A stretch of 43,573 nucleotides of DNA. Origin: Bacillota bacterium. Its GTDB lineage: Bacteria; Bacillota_A; Clostridia; Lachnospirales; Lachnospiraceae. Made by a program: the position numbers and the translations under genes. Positions 1 through 9,352 of the stretch are shown here, piece by piece. Position 1 is the stretch's first letter; each line of letters starts with the position of its first letter. The stretch is taken from assembly GCA_023443625.1 (NCBI GenBank), contig JAEZTQ010000019.1:1-43573 (forward strand), given 5' to 3'. A model generated the notes under the pieces. The model saw only the letters and a program-made list of their open reading frames with translations, had not been told where the DNA came from and made no database searches.

Positions 1-155
1 CCCAAAATGGATAAAAATCATCTACTTTAAATAAATTTCGATAATTCATACTCAATGTTTTCTGTTAAACAATTGGGTAACCGGAATTTAATCCTGCAAA
101 CTGGAATTTACCTTTTCAACCGACCAAGAAGCTCTAAATATGAAAAATCAATCAA

Positions 156-815
156 TTATGACAATCTACCCTTTATTAAGCGGTGAGTATAGTACCCAAC
201 AATAGAAATCACAATCCCTTTAACTATATTAAAGGGGGTTATTCCTATGATAACAATTCCTGCAAGGTCCTTAATACTGGAAATATAACCGGAAGCAATA
301 CCCAAAATGTTATCCATACCGCCAAAAATCTTAGCATAAAGCGGTATCATAATATAGTAATTAATGAGTGCACCTATGAAAGCCATGGTGATAACTCCTG
401 CACCAAACATTAAAACCAAATTAAAATAATCTTTCCTTTTCTTTCTCTCTGTCCCATTCAAAGAGCTCTTTCTAACAATAAAAAATCTATTTATGAGTCC
501 TATAGGCAAAATATAGGCACAACTTATGAGAAAATTTGCTGCCTCGCCCACCCACGCTGTTGTAGATGCTGTAATAGCTTTAATTAAGTTCTTAACCAAT
601 TCAATTAGTATTCCAGCTAAGGGTCCATACTGTAATGTAGCAATAACCGCAGGCACATCGCTTAATTCAAATTCTAAAAATCCCAAGTGTTTGTAAGGTG
701 GGTGGATCAATTGTAATACATAAGATAATCCTGCAAAGAGGCTTATGATCACCAGTTCTTTCGTTGAAAATAATGCTCCTTTTGGTTTTAATACCGTTTC
801 TGACTTCATATTCAT
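156..815 (-). CDS. ribU: Riboflavin ECF transporter substrate-binding (S) component, RibU-like
   Basis: A 219-residue, very hydrophobic protein with about six membrane segments, the usual size and look of an ECF-transporter S component. It would bind riboflavin in the membrane and depend on a shared energising module (EcfA1/A2/T) encoded elsewhere, since none is in this window. The riboflavin assignment rests mostly on the FMN riboswitch and terminator directly upstream; the fold alone would only support 'ECF S component'. The gene is transcribed alone from the riboswitch promoter. An AAAGGAG ribosome site precedes two possible starts, ATG at 815 and ATG at 809; the second has the more normal spacing. 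Riboflavin uptake is the likely role; another flavin or a related vitamin is possible. Confidence 0.82.
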   Translation of the reverse strand: MNMKSETVLKPKGALFSTKELVIISLFAGLSYVLQLIHPPYKHLGFLEFELSDVPAVIATLQYGPLAGILIELVKNLIKAITASTTAWVGEAANFLISCAYILPIGLINRFFIVRKSSLNGTERKKRKDYFNLVLMFGAGVITMAFIGALINYYIMIPLYAKIFGGMDNILGIASGYISSIKDLAGIVIIGITPFNIVKGIVISIVGYYTHRLIKGRLS

Positions 816-860
816 TCTCTCCTTTTCATTGCAAAGGGAAAACTTTGGGTTGCTTTAGCA

Positions 861-902
861 AAAATAAAAAAATCCCCGATTTTTACATATTAAAAATCGG
901 GG
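861..902 (-). terminator. Intrinsic terminator of the FMN riboswitch
   Basis: Read on the minus strand, a perfect stem (CCCCGATTTTTA paired with TAAAAATCGGGG, loop of about 5 nt) is followed by a T-rich tract (complement of 861-872). It sits between the aptamer and the ribosome site of the S-component gene, where an FMN-controlled transcription terminator is expected. Confidence 0.88.
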
Positions 903-927
903 TTAATAAATAGCATCCTTTATTTCT

Positions 928-1056
928 GCTCTTCTTCTATCATCCAGACTTTACTGTCGGTTTTGGAATTACACCAAATCAATTATAAAGATTGCTTAAC
1001 CTTTATAAGTCGCGGACTATACCGCCGGTCGGGAATTTCACCCTGCCCCGAAGAAT
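928..1056 (-). promoter_or_regulatory. FMN riboswitch (RFN element)
   Basis: On the minus strand the region has the conserved RFN blocks in order: a 5' block with CGGGGCAGGGTGAAATTCCC, then GACCGGCGGTATAGTCCGCG, a variable arm that forms a hairpin (AAAGGTTAAGCAATCTTT), then TGGTGTAATTCCAAAACCGA and CAGTAAAGTCTGGATG. This is the classical FMN aptamer. With FMN bound, transcription should end at the downstream terminator, so transporter expression falls when flavin is plentiful. Confidence 0.96.
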
Positions 1057-1084
1057 TTCCTTTATTAATTTATAATACTTGTTC

Positions 1085-1113
1085 ATAATACTATATGCTC
1101 TTATAATTGTCAA
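1085..1113 (-). promoter_or_regulatory. Sigma-A-type promoter for the FMN riboswitch/ribU transcript
   Basis: On the minus strand TTGACA (1113-1108), 17 bp, then TATTAT (1090-1085). Transcription would begin near 1078, just ahead of the aptamer. Confidence 0.75.
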
Positions 1114-1165
1114 TAGCACCAAAAACTATGGATATTAGTTATTTCCAACCAATTTAAATTGAGAG

Positions 1166-3511
1166 CTAGAGTTTCATTGTAAGCTGAATTCTTTTCTTTG
1201 CCAAATCAACGCTCATAACTTTAACTTCCACAATATCTCCTACACTGACTACATCCAAAGGATGCTTGACAAATTTCTTATCCGATAGCTGAGAAATATG
1301 CACCAACCCATCCTGATGAACACCTATATCCACAAAAGCACCAAAATCAATTACATTACGGACCGTTCCCTTTAAAATCATTCCCTCGGTTAAATCCTTC
1401 ATTTCAAGAACATCGGTGCGCAGGATAGGTTTTGGCATCTCATCTCTAGGATCTCTTCCTGGCTTTTCCAGCTCCTTGACAATATCCGTTAGTGTAATCT
1501 CACCAATACCCAGCTCCTGAGCCAGCTTATTTTTATCCTTAATTTTCTTTCCAATCGTTACAATTTCATCGGATTGTTCCACAACCCCAACTCTTGCACT
1601 GCTGCCAGAGGCTTCTTCTGCCACAATTTTATTATTACCAACCACCGCTGCAAGAGCTTTTCCAAAAGCAGTCTCCTGTGATTTAACTGTAATCATCTTT
1701 TTCTTCTCAACCTTAGGCTGTACTTTCTTAGCCGGCTCCGCCTCCTTTTTCTGTAATGCGGCAGCCTGAATCTCCTTAACATCTTCTAAGGTCATTCCTA
1801 ATGTAGATAATAATGCCTGGGTAGCCTCATAGGATTCCGGATGCACCCCTGTTGCATCTAAGGGATTGTCGCCTCCTTGAATTCTCATAAACCCAGCACA
1901 CTGTTCAAATGCTTTTGGACCTAACTTGGATACCTTTAATAGCTCATTACGGCTATGAAATCTTCCATTCGCTTCACGATAAGCAACGATATTTTTAGCA
2001 ATTGTCTTACTAATACCTGATACATGTTCCAGCAAGGATACGGAGGCTGTGTTTAAATCCACTCCTACTTTATTCACGCAATCTTCAACTACACCAGCAA
2101 GCACTTCTCCTAATTTTTTCTGATTCATGTCATGTTGATATTGTCCTACACCAATGGATTGAGGATCAATTTTAACCAACTCAGCCAGAGGGTCCTGCAA
2201 TCTTCTTGCGATGGAAGCTGCACTTCTTTGACCCACATCATAATTGGGAAACTCCTCTGTAGCAAGCTTACTGGCAGAATAAACCGATGCCCCTGCTTCA
2301 TTTACGATAATATATTTCAGAGGCTTTTTAATTTCTTTAAGTAAGTCCACAATTACCATCTCGGATTCTCTTGACGCTGTTCCATTGCCAACAGAGATTA
2401 AGGTTATATTATATTTATCAATCAATTTCTTCAGTATTAGTTTTGCTTCCTCAACTTTAAATTGGGGAGCTGTTGGATAAATAACTACTGTATCAAGAAC
2501 TTTTCCAGTACTGTCTACCACTGCAAGTTTACAGCCAGTTCGAAAAGCTGGATCCCAACCAAGAACCACTTGCCCTGTAATTGGAGGTTGCATCAGAAGC
2601 TGAACTAGATTTTTACCAAATACTTTGATTGCACCGTCTTCTGCTTTTTCAGTCAAATCACTTCGTATTTCACGTTCAATGGCAGGGGCAATTAATCTCT
2701 TATAGCTGTCTTCTATGGTGGCTTTCAAAATATCCGTGGTATATTCATTCTCTTTTATTATTACTTTCTTTTCTAGATAGCGTAGTACTCTTTCCTCTGG
2801 TGCCCCAATTTTCACAGTAAGAATTTTTTCCTTTTCTCCTCGGTTGATGGCTAAAATTCTATGCCCTGGTAACTTTTCAATACTTTCCTCAAAATTGTAA
2901 TACATCTCATATACGGATTCTTGCTTCTCATCCTTAGCCACAGAGAGAAGTGTTCCTTCCTTAATTGTCACTTCACGTATATAGCTTCTGTATTCTGCAT
3001 TGTCAGATACATCTTCTGCAATTATATCCATTGCACCAGCGATTGCTTCTTCAACAGTTTTTACTTCCTTTTCTTCTGAAAGATATGCAGCTGCTGCCTC
3101 TTCCACTGGCTCTTTTATTTCCTGGGTAAGAATTATCTCAGCAAGACCCTCAAGACCTTTTTCCTTAGCCATGGTAGCTCTGGTTCTTCTCTTCGGGCGA
3201 TAAGGACGATATAAATCTTCTACAACAACCAAGGTGGTAGCAGCTAGTATCTGATCCTTAAGTTCTGGTGTAAGCTTTCCTTGCTCTTCTATACTACTTA
3301 ATACCTGTGTTTTCTTATCTTCTAGATTCCTTAAATACTGTAATCTTTCATGGAGATTTCTTAACTGCTCATCATCAAGAGAGCCGGTTGCTTCCTTACG
3401 ATATCTAGCAATAAAGGGTATTGTATTGCCTTCATCGATTAATAAGACGGCCGCTTCCACTTGTTCTAACCGTATTCCCAATTCCTCTTTTATCTGTTTT
3501 AAAATATCCAT
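1166..3511 (-). CDS. tex: Tex family RNA-binding S1-domain protein
   Basis: A soluble 781-residue protein with the full Tex layout: N-terminal helical Tex region, a YqgF/RNase H-like domain near the middle (VLGWDPAFRTGCKLAVVD), a helix-hairpin-helix block (VSGISKTIAKNIV), the GDNPLDATGVHPE motif, and a C-terminal S1 domain (GTVRNVIDFGAFVDIGVHQD). Tex binds nucleic acid and affects transcription and RNA processing. The start at 3511 is chosen because GGAGGT lies 5 nt upstream; the ATG at 3523 overlaps that ribosome site, so it is unlikely to be used. An Ala/Lys/Glu-rich stretch of roughly 80 residues between the HhH and S1 parts makes this protein longer than typical Tex (about 720 residues). 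It appears to be a single-gene unit. Confidence 0.95.
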   Translation of the reverse strand: MDILKQIKEELGIRLEQVEAAVLLIDEGNTIPFIARYRKEATGSLDDEQLRNLHERLQYLRNLEDKKTQVLSSIEEQGKLTPELKDQILAATTLVVVEDLYRPYRPKRRTRATMAKEKGLEGLAEIILTQEIKEPVEEAAAAYLSEEKEVKTVEEAIAGAMDIIAEDVSDNAEYRSYIREVTIKEGTLLSVAKDEKQESVYEMYYNFEESIEKLPGHRILAINRGEKEKILTVKIGAPEERVLRYLEKKVIIKENEYTTDILKATIEDSYKRLIAPAIEREIRSDLTEKAEDGAIKVFGKNLVQLLMQPPITGQVVLGWDPAFRTGCKLAVVDSTGKVLDTVVIYPTAPQFKVEEAKLILKKLIDKYNITLISVGNGTASRESEMVIVDLLKEIKKPLKYIIVNEAGASVYSASKLATEEFPNYDVGQRSAASIARRLQDPLAELVKIDPQSIGVGQYQHDMNQKKLGEVLAGVVEDCVNKVGVDLNTASVSLLEHVSGISKTIAKNIVAYREANGRFHSRNELLKVSKLGPKAFEQCAGFMRIQGGDNPLDATGVHPESYEATQALLSTLGMTLEDVKEIQAAALQKKEAEPAKKVQPKVEKKKMITVKSQETAFGKALAAVVGNNKIVAEEASGSSARVGVVEQSDEIVTIGKKIKDKNKLAQELGIGEITLTDIVKELEKPGRDPRDEMPKPILRTDVLEMKDLTEGMILKGTVRNVIDFGAFVDIGVHQDGLVHISQLSDKKFVKHPLDVVSVGDIVEVKVMSVDLAKKRIQLTMKL

Positions 3512-3654
3512 TTTTACCTCCATAGTGCCAAATCCGGCAGCTCAAATCCTTTTAAAGATTTTTAAAAACAATCCTGTCCTAATCAAATAACTATGCTTTT
3601 ATAATATATCACGATTATTATCCAATTTAAAGCTAGAATTTTCTAATAGTCCTA

Positions 3655-3683
3655 TTTACCTTTTATCCCCCTGGTATTATAAT
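3655..3683 (+). promoter_or_regulatory. Possible promoter for the SprA-like gene
   Basis: TTTACC (3655-3660), 17 bp, TATAAT (3678-3683). The -10 is perfect and the -35 is weak. It lies about 80 bp before the chosen start codon. Confidence 0.45.
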
Positions 3684-3764
3684 TAGTATATATCTACCAA
3701 GCTAAGTTGTATATTGTTAATTAACCAAGAGGCTTTGCCCTCATTATTAAAAAGGAGTCTAGGT

Positions 3765-4262
3765 ATGATTTATCCCATTAGTTATCAAAGAGATACTTAT
3801 CCCTATATGGGGCCACTGGCAATTAGTCCAGGTGTGAATGCAGTGAATAAAGTTGCAGGTGTTTCTGCTGTAAATGCAAAAAACCCTCTTAATCTAGACA
3901 AAATCCAAGCATCGGAATGTCTATCCTGTAAAAACCGCAAGTATGTTGATGGTTCTGATGAGAATGTATCCTTTAAAAGCCCCACCCATATATCACCGCA
4001 AAATTCCTTTGCTGCCGTAGCCTCTCATGAACAGGAGCATGTAATCAATGCCATCAGTGAAGGAAGTAAGGATGGAAATTCCTTAATATCCGCTTCTGTT
4101 CGCCTCAAAATGGATGTATGTCCAGATTGTGGGACTCCCTATGTCTCTGGCGGAGTAACCACTGTTCAGATGAAATATACGGAAAGCAATCCCTATGAGG
4201 TAAATAGAAAATCCATAGAAGGAAGTCTTTTAAAGGGCATGTATGTAAATTACGTAGCATAA
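3765..4262 (+). CDS. SprA-related family protein, putative zinc metallopeptidase
   Basis: 165 residues from the ATG at 3765, which has AAAGGAG upstream; an earlier in-frame start at 3714 lacks one. The middle carries ECLSCKNRKYVDGSDE, then VSFK and an HExxH-type motif (SHEQEHVINA), the pattern of the SprA-related (PF12118-like) family. A second CxxC pair follows (CPDCGTPYVSGG). HExxH suggests a zinc-dependent hydrolase, and the cysteine pairs may bind another metal. There is no signal peptide or membrane segment, so it is probably cytoplasmic. The family has no well-established function that I can cite; peptidase activity is inferred from the motif alone. The gene stands alone, ahead of a terminator shared with the convergent homoserine operon. 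Confidence 0.7.
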   Translation: MIYPISYQRDTYPYMGPLAISPGVNAVNKVAGVSAVNAKNPLNLDKIQASECLSCKNRKYVDGSDENVSFKSPTHISPQNSFAAVASHEQEHVINAISEGSKDGNSLISASVRLKMDVCPDCGTPYVSGGVTTVQMKYTESNPYEVNRKSIEGSLLKGMYVNYVA

Positions 4263-4399
4263 AGTACCATAAAGTACATAGTCTCTTATTACCAATATGT
4301 AATGAGTATTTATATCTTTATAGCCATATAGGGTTAAAGTGTGCCATCCTTACTATCATTTGTATGAATATGCTTGTATGTATGAACAAATCCCTAACA

Positions 4400-4450
4400 A
4401 AAGAGGGCTTTACAAACATTTTTAGTCTTTGTTTGCAAGGCCCTCTTTTT
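4400..4450. terminator. Bidirectional intrinsic terminator
   Basis: AAAGAGGGC..ACAAAC pairs with GTTTG..GGCCCTCTTT around a loop at 4418-4430. A T-run follows on the plus strand (4445-4450) and T-rich sequence on the minus strand. It lies between the convergent SprA-like gene and the hom operon. Confidence 0.8.
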
Positions 4451-4485
4451 ATACTACTCAAATATTCACATCTAATATTACATCT

Positions 4486-5688
4486 TTATCCTTCAAATAA
4501 TTTATTGATAATTGTATAACCTTTCTCTACTATATTGCCGCTCGTCCTTGCTTCTTCTTCATTATAGTGCCATTCATTATTCTGTTTAGCTCTACTATCA
4601 TAAAGAAGATAGGGAACAGGATCACTCGTATGGGTTCTGCATCGAATGGGTGTAGGATGATCTGGCATAACAAGCATACGGTAATCAACTCCTGCTTTAT
4701 CCATCTCCTCCATAACTACCTTAATAACCCTCTGATCCAGATATTCAATTGCTTTCACCTTATTGGCAACGTTCCCCTGATGTCCCATCTCATCCGGTGC
4801 TTCTACATGGATATATACAAAATCATAATCCTCTTTAAGAAGTACTTCTACAGCCGCCTTGGCTTTCCCTTCATAATTCGTGTGAAGTGTACCATTGGCT
4901 CCGGGAACTTCCACTACCTTCATATCAGCTCCCATAGCAATTCCCTTTAATAGGTCTACAGCAGATATCATAGCACCCTTTACCTGGTTTTTCTCCTCAA
5001 AGGAAGTTAGGGCAGGTCTTGTTCCTGCTCCCCAAAACCAAATGGAATTGGCTTTATTAAGGCCTTTTGCTTTTCTTTCTTCATTAATTGGATGAGAATT
5101 TAAGATATCATAGCTTTTTTTCATCATATCCCTTAATACTACATCCGTCGGTAAGTATTCTCCAATGACTTTTCCTAAGATATCATGGGGCTGAGCTAGA
5201 TCAACCACCTCACCTTTATCCCATATGGTAAGATGACGATAACTAGTACCAACATAGAATTTATATATATCATTTTCTAATTCTTTTTTAACAGCCTCTA
5301 TAAGAATTGCTGCATCCTCTGTCAGAATTTCACCTGAGCTGTGGTCTAGGATAGTCTGCTCCTCATAGGGCTTATCCTCTTCTGTCAGGGTTACAATATT
5401 GCAGCGAAGGGCAATATCTGTAGACTTTAAATCCACTCCGATACTTAAAGCCTCCAGGGGTGAACGTCCCGAATAATAAACTCTTGGATTATAACCTAAT
5501 ACGGCAAGGTTAGCTGTATCACTTCCTGGTTTCATTCCCTCGGGGATGGTATGTGCTACTCCAAGTTCAGACCATTGTGCAAGTAAATCTAACTGAGGTG
5601 TGTCTGCTGCCATTAATGGTGTCTTGTGATCCAGCTCAGCTAGGGGTTCATCTGCCATGCCATCTCCAAGAACAACGATGTACTTCAT
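4486..5688 (-). CDS. apgM: ApgM-family phosphoglycerate mutase-like enzyme, probable homoserine kinase
   Basis: A 400-residue alkaline-phosphatase-fold enzyme of the archaeal-type, cofactor-independent phosphoglycerate mutase family. Visible motifs are VVLGDGMAD at the N terminus, the nucleophile region PGSDTANLAVLGYNP with the catalytic Ser, EAPDEMGHQG, and the metal-binding MPDHPTPIRCRTHTSD. It is the last gene after an ACT-domain protein and homoserine dehydrogenase, with only about 60 bp to hom. From my recollection of genetic work in other anaerobes, family members in this setting act as homoserine kinases rather than as glycolytic mutases. No thrB is present here. I therefore infer homoserine phosphorylation in threonine synthesis; phosphoglycerate mutase activity remains the alternative. 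Confidence 0.85.
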   Translation of the reverse strand: MKYIVVLGDGMADEPLAELDHKTPLMAADTPQLDLLAQWSELGVAHTIPEGMKPGSDTANLAVLGYNPRVYYSGRSPLEALSIGVDLKSTDIALRCNIVTLTEEDKPYEEQTILDHSSGEILTEDAAILIEAVKKELENDIYKFYVGTSYRHLTIWDKGEVVDLAQPHDILGKVIGEYLPTDVVLRDMMKKSYDILNSHPINEERKAKGLNKANSIWFWGAGTRPALTSFEEKNQVKGAMISAVDLLKGIAMGADMKVVEVPGANGTLHTNYEGKAKAAVEVLLKEDYDFVYIHVEAPDEMGHQGNVANKVKAIEYLDQRVIKVVMEEMDKAGVDYRMLVMPDHPTPIRCRTHTSDPVPYLLYDSRAKQNNEWHYNEEEARTSGNIVEKGYTIINKLFEG

Positions 5689-5748
5689 ACTAAATCAAGT
5701 CCTTTCTTCTTCAAATGGAAATCAAATGCATAACATTCTTTAGTAATG

Positions 5749-6966
5749 CTAAAATCTAACACGAATTATATTTAGAACTCCGTCCATCACACCCACAGCT
5801 TCCTTCAGGCTTTCTTCTGTGATACTATCTGTAATAAATGCATATTCATCACTTACGCCTTCCGCTTTAACTGCTTCCACTACACCAAATAGTCTGCCTA
5901 CCTGGTCTATCACCTCGGAGGATTTTCCTTTTACTCTAATAAAGAAACGATGTTTCACCTGGTTAACATCTGTAAGTTCCAACTTCTTACTACTCCAAAT
6001 GGTCCATATATTCTTACCGAAATGCTTGGCAGCATCTACAATATCTGCAACTACAGCACTAGCCGTAGGCAATTTACCTGCACCACTTCCATAGAACATA
6101 ACATCTCCAATAACATTGCCTCTTACAAAAATTCCATTAAATACATCATTAACACTATATAAAGGATGACTTGATTTTATCATTACCGGAGCTACCATTG
6201 CATAAACGCGGTCATTGTCTCGGATACTAGAAGCAAATAACTTAATCTTAGCTCCTAGTTCTTTCGCATAACGAAAATCAATATCGGTTACTTTGGTTAT
6301 ACCTTCCGTATAAATATCTTCATAATCTACCTGCATTCCATAGGCCAGGGATGATAATATAGCAATTTTACGACAAGCATCATGTCCTTCTACATCTGCT
6401 GCCGGATTGCGTTCTGCATAACCAAGCCTTTGAGCATCGGATAATGCCTCTTCAAATCCCAGACCTTCTTCACTCATTTTAGATAAGATGTAATTCGTAG
6501 TACCATTTAAAATTCCCGTAATCTCAACAATTTCATCTGCTGTAAGAGATTGATTAAGAGGTCTGATAATGGGTATACCACCACCAACGCTGGCTTCAAA
6601 CAAGAAGTTTAAATTATTCTCCTTTGCTATTTTTAATAACTCTGCTCCATGCTTTGCAACAAGCTCTTTATTGGAGGTAACTACACTTTTTCCCTTATGA
6701 AGCGCAGTCTTAACAAAGGTATAAGCAGGTTCAACTCCACCCATAACTTCACAAACAATCTTAACCTCTGGGTCCTCTAAAATGATATTAATATCATGAA
6801 CCAGCTTCTCCATTATAGGATCGCCAGGAAACTCCCTTAAATCTAAGACATATTTAATATTAATCTGATCTCCCGTTCTTTTAGCGATGCTCTCGCCATT
6901 GGTACTAAGTACCTCAACTACACCTGAACCAATTGTACCATATCCTAAAACCGCTATATTAACCAT
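5749..6966 (-). CDS. hom: Homoserine dehydrogenase
   Basis: Converts aspartate semialdehyde to homoserine using NAD(P)H. About 405 residues: N-terminal Rossmann fold (IAVLGYGTIGSGVVEVL), the NGTTNYILSKM substrate-domain motif, GHDACRKIAILSS, and a C-terminal ACT-like domain (FFIRVKGKSSEVIDQVGRLF) typical of feedback-sensitive enzymes. No aspartokinase domain is fused. The ATG at 6966 is preferred over the GTG one codon earlier because GGAGG lies 7 nt upstream of it. It sits between the ACT-domain gene and apgM in one operon, which supports a threonine/methionine branch role. Confidence 0.95.
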   Translation of the reverse strand: MVNIAVLGYGTIGSGVVEVLSTNGESIAKRTGDQINIKYVLDLREFPGDPIMEKLVHDINIILEDPEVKIVCEVMGGVEPAYTFVKTALHKGKSVVTSNKELVAKHGAELLKIAKENNLNFLFEASVGGGIPIIRPLNQSLTADEIVEITGILNGTTNYILSKMSEEGLGFEEALSDAQRLGYAERNPAADVEGHDACRKIAILSSLAYGMQVDYEDIYTEGITKVTDIDFRYAKELGAKIKLFASSIRDNDRVYAMVAPVMIKSSHPLYSVNDVFNGIFVRGNVIGDVMFYGSGAGKLPTASAVVADIVDAAKHFGKNIWTIWSSKKLELTDVNQVKHRFFIRVKGKSSEVIDQVGRLFGVVEAVKAEGVSDEYAFITDSITEESLKEAVGVMDGVLNIIRVRF

Positions 6967-7005
6967 CACTATTCCTCCATTCTATGTCTTTCATTTTTGT
7001 TCTTG

Positions 7006-7446
7006 CTATTCTCTTGATACAACCTTAACATAATGTATACCATCCATCGCCTCAATCCCTTCAATCAGGATAGAAGTACTGTCAGTCTGGGGTAGTATCT
7101 CTATACTTATGGTTAACAATGCTATACCATTGACTGGAATACTCTGATGAATTGTCAAGATATTTGCCTCATACTTTGCCACCTGACTTAGAACCTTCGA
7201 CAGCAATCCCGGTTTGTCATCCATTTGCAACATAAAAGTGATTGTCTTCCCTCTTGTGTTCTCATAGAAAGGAAAAATATCGTCTCGATATTTATAAAAT
7301 GAACTTCTGCTGATTTCAACAGCATCCGTTGCTTCCTGAACTGTCATAACACGTTCTGAGTCCAGAAGCCTCTTCGCTTCTACTACCTTTAATAATACCT
7401 CAGGTACCGCTTTCTTCTTTACGATAAAGTATTGGTCACTACTCAT
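7006..7446 (-). CDS. UPF0735-type ACT domain protein (PheB-like)
   Basis: 146 residues, the standard length of the UPF0735/PheB ACT family. An N-terminal helix-turn-helix-like part (VQEATDAVEISRSSFYKYRD, residues about 36-56) precedes a C-terminal ACT domain (FMLQMDDKPGLLSKVLSQVA). ACT domains sense amino acids; the small DNA-binding-like half suggests a ligand-responsive regulator, but this is inference. It is first in the operon with hom and apgM, about 40 bp before hom, and has a good ribosome site (AGGAGG). An amino-acid sensor for this pathway is the most economical reading; no enzymatic role is visible. Confidence 0.85.
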   Translation of the reverse strand: MSSDQYFIVKKKAVPEVLLKVVEAKRLLDSERVMTVQEATDAVEISRSSFYKYRDDIFPFYENTRGKTITFMLQMDDKPGLLSKVLSQVAKYEANILTIHQSIPVNGIALLTISIEILPQTDSTSILIEGIEAMDGIHYVKVVSRE

Positions 7447-7537
7447 TACTAAGCACCTCCTGCAAACTGTGGCAAGTTTATGTACTCATCTCTCAATATT
7501 GTATGCATATCAAATACAATTGTCTTTCTTGGAGAGA

Positions 7538-7566
7538 ATACTAACACATATTTCATCATAATGCAA
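7538..7566 (-). promoter_or_regulatory. Promoter of the ACT-hom-apgM operon
   Basis: On the minus strand TTGCAT (7566-7561), 17 bp, TAGTAT (7543-7538), giving a leader of about 85 nt. The remaining 7567-7747 stretch shows no gene and no T-box that I can recognise. Confidence 0.65.
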
Positions 7567-7747
7567 TACTATTTTATTTCATTAAACCAAAAAAATAATA
7601 TTTGTCACAAATGCTTAAAGCCCTGCGATAAATATTACTTTTTTGTGTATTATTACAGTTACATGTCTTTCAAATGTCTTCTTACCGCGGATAAATTTTA
7701 CCAATTACATCCATATTGGGATTAGGTTTTAATTTTGTTATCTGTGT

Positions 7748-8473
7748 TTATTCTAATATCTTGGAGAAGAATTCCTTAAGTCTTGGATGGGTAGGATTTT
7801 CAAAGAATTCCTCCGGAGTGTTTTGCTCAACAATTTTCCCTTGATCCATAAAAAGGATACGAGTTCCTACTCTTTTTGCAAAACGCATCTCATGGGTTAC
7901 AACTACCATGGTCATACCCTCATTCGCCAGCTGCTCCATAAGATCAAGCACTTCACCAACCATCTCCGGATCTAAGGCAGAGGTAGGCTCATCAAAGAGC
8001 ATAACATCCGGATTCATTGCCAAAGCACGAATAATTGCTATACGTTGTTTTTGTCCGCCAGATAATTGATTAGGATATGCCTTGGCTTTCTCCGTAAGAC
8101 CAATTCTTTTTAATAGCTCCATAGCTTTTTTCTCAGCTGCTTCTTTCGTCATTCGTCCCAACTGAATTGGAGCAAGGGTAATATTGTCTAATACAGATAA
8201 GTGGGGAAAAAGATTAAACTGCTGAAACACCATTCCCATCTTAGAGCGCAGCCTATTGATATCCGTTTTCTTATCCGTGATATTTTCATCTTCAAACCAT
8301 ATCTCACCTTCCGTAGGTACTTCCAGAAGATTTAAACAGCGTAAAAATGTTGATTTACCCGAGCCAGAGGGTCCAATGACGACAACCTTTTCACCCTTTT
8401 GTATTGTTTCATCAATTCCATTTAAAACCATATGACTACCAAAGGCTTTCTTTAAATTCTTAACGATGATCAC
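7748..8473 (-). CDS. Polar amino acid ABC transporter ATP-binding protein
   Basis: 241 residues from the GTG at 8473, the standard length for the GlnQ/HisP-like family. Walker A (GPSGSGKST), Q-loop ([12 protein letters not shown]), signature LSGGQKQR, Walker B ([13 protein letters not shown]) and H-loop (VVTHEMRFA) are all intact. The start overlaps the end of the permease gene by 14 nt, with AAAGGAGG about 10 nt upstream; a longer ATG version from 8494 would overlap the ribosome site. The subunit hydrolyses ATP to drive the adjacent permease. The substrate is not readable from this subunit. Confidence 0.93.
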   Translation of the reverse strand: MIIVKNLKKAFGSHMVLNGIDETIQKGEKVVVIGPSGSGKSTFLRCLNLLEVPTEGEIWFEDENITDKKTDINRLRSKMGMVFQQFNLFPHLSVLDNITLAPIQLGRMTKEAAEKKAMELLKRIGLTEKAKAYPNQLSGGQKQRIAIIRALAMNPDVMLFDEPTSALDPEMVGEVLDLMEQLANEGMTMVVVTHEMRFAKRVGTRILFMDQGKIVEQNTPEEFFENPTHPRLKEFFSKILE

Positions 8474-9170
8474 TTCTAGCCAACCTCCTTTCAAAAACAG
8501 AGATTAATTTGGTTAATCCCATGGTAATAATCAAATAACAGATAGCCACAATTATTAGGGGTGGAAGTATATCCCAGGTTCTTGAACCTACATATTCTGC
8601 TGCTTTTAACAAGTCCGTCAGGGCAATATATCCAGCAATAGAGGTTTCTTTAATTAATACAATAAGCTCATTACCTAGGGCCGGCAGAATATTCTTAACT
8701 GCCTGTGGGAGTATAATAAGGCGCATTGTCTGTAAATGATTAAGTCCCAGGGAACGTCCTGCTTCCATCTGTCCCCGATCAATGGATTCAATCCCCGCTC
8801 TGATAATCTCAGCAACATAGGCTCCTGAATTAATACCAAAGCATACGGCACCCACGAGAATTTCATTGGTATTTCTTGATGCAAATATAAGATTATAAAT
8901 GATCAATAATTGAACTACTACTGGGGTTCCGCGTATTATAGTAATATATAGATTGCATATCCCTACAAGCCACTTGATTTTTGAATTCGCTGCAGATACC
9001 TTAATAACTGCAACAATAACACCAATGGCAATACCAATAGCAATGGCTAAAACCGATATTAATATAGTGACTTTAATGCCAGACAAATAAGCCATATATC
9101 GTCTATCCGGTATAAGTGCAGAATAATAGCTTTGAAACACTTTATCAAACCAAGAGATCAACCGATCCAA
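8460..9170 (-). CDS. Polar amino acid ABC transporter permease
   Basis: 236 residues with about five membrane helices and the His/Glu/Glt permease pattern, including the EAA-type cytoplasmic loop ([22 protein letters not shown]). The start is TTG at 9170, preceded by AGGAGG at 7 nt spacing. It forms a dimeric channel with itself or another permease and receives the ligand from the binding protein encoded upstream. Translation is coupled to the ATPase gene by overlap. Glutamine, cystine, arginine or a broad amino-acid range are all possible substrates. Confidence 0.93.
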   Translation of the reverse strand: MDRLISWFDKVFQSYYSALIPDRRYMAYLSGIKVTILISVLAIAIGIAIGVIVAVIKVSAANSKIKWLVGICNLYITIIRGTPVVVQLLIIYNLIFASRNTNEILVGAVCFGINSGAYVAEIIRAGIESIDRGQMEAGRSLGLNHLQTMRLIILPQAVKNILPALGNELIVLIKETSIAGYIALTDLLKAAEYVGSRTWDILPPLIIVAICYLIITMGLTKLISVFERRLARSDHR

Positions 9171-9352
9171 CTTTATTCCTCCTTAAATAACTATAATTTT
9201 TACTACAAATTTTAATCTTCATACTTTTTATTAAGCAATCGTCCAAAGTAATACAAATATTTTATACATTATCTATATTATATGAATATACAAGCTGATT
9301 CAATTAGAAACTAATAATTCTCTCACACTTGTATAAATATGTTCAACTTTTC

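Noticed and set aside
7480..7725. 81-residue plus-strand frame and possible T-box upstream of the hom operon
   Set aside because: The frame has no ribosome site and overlaps the operon promoter; no T-box motif or specifier hairpin is visible.
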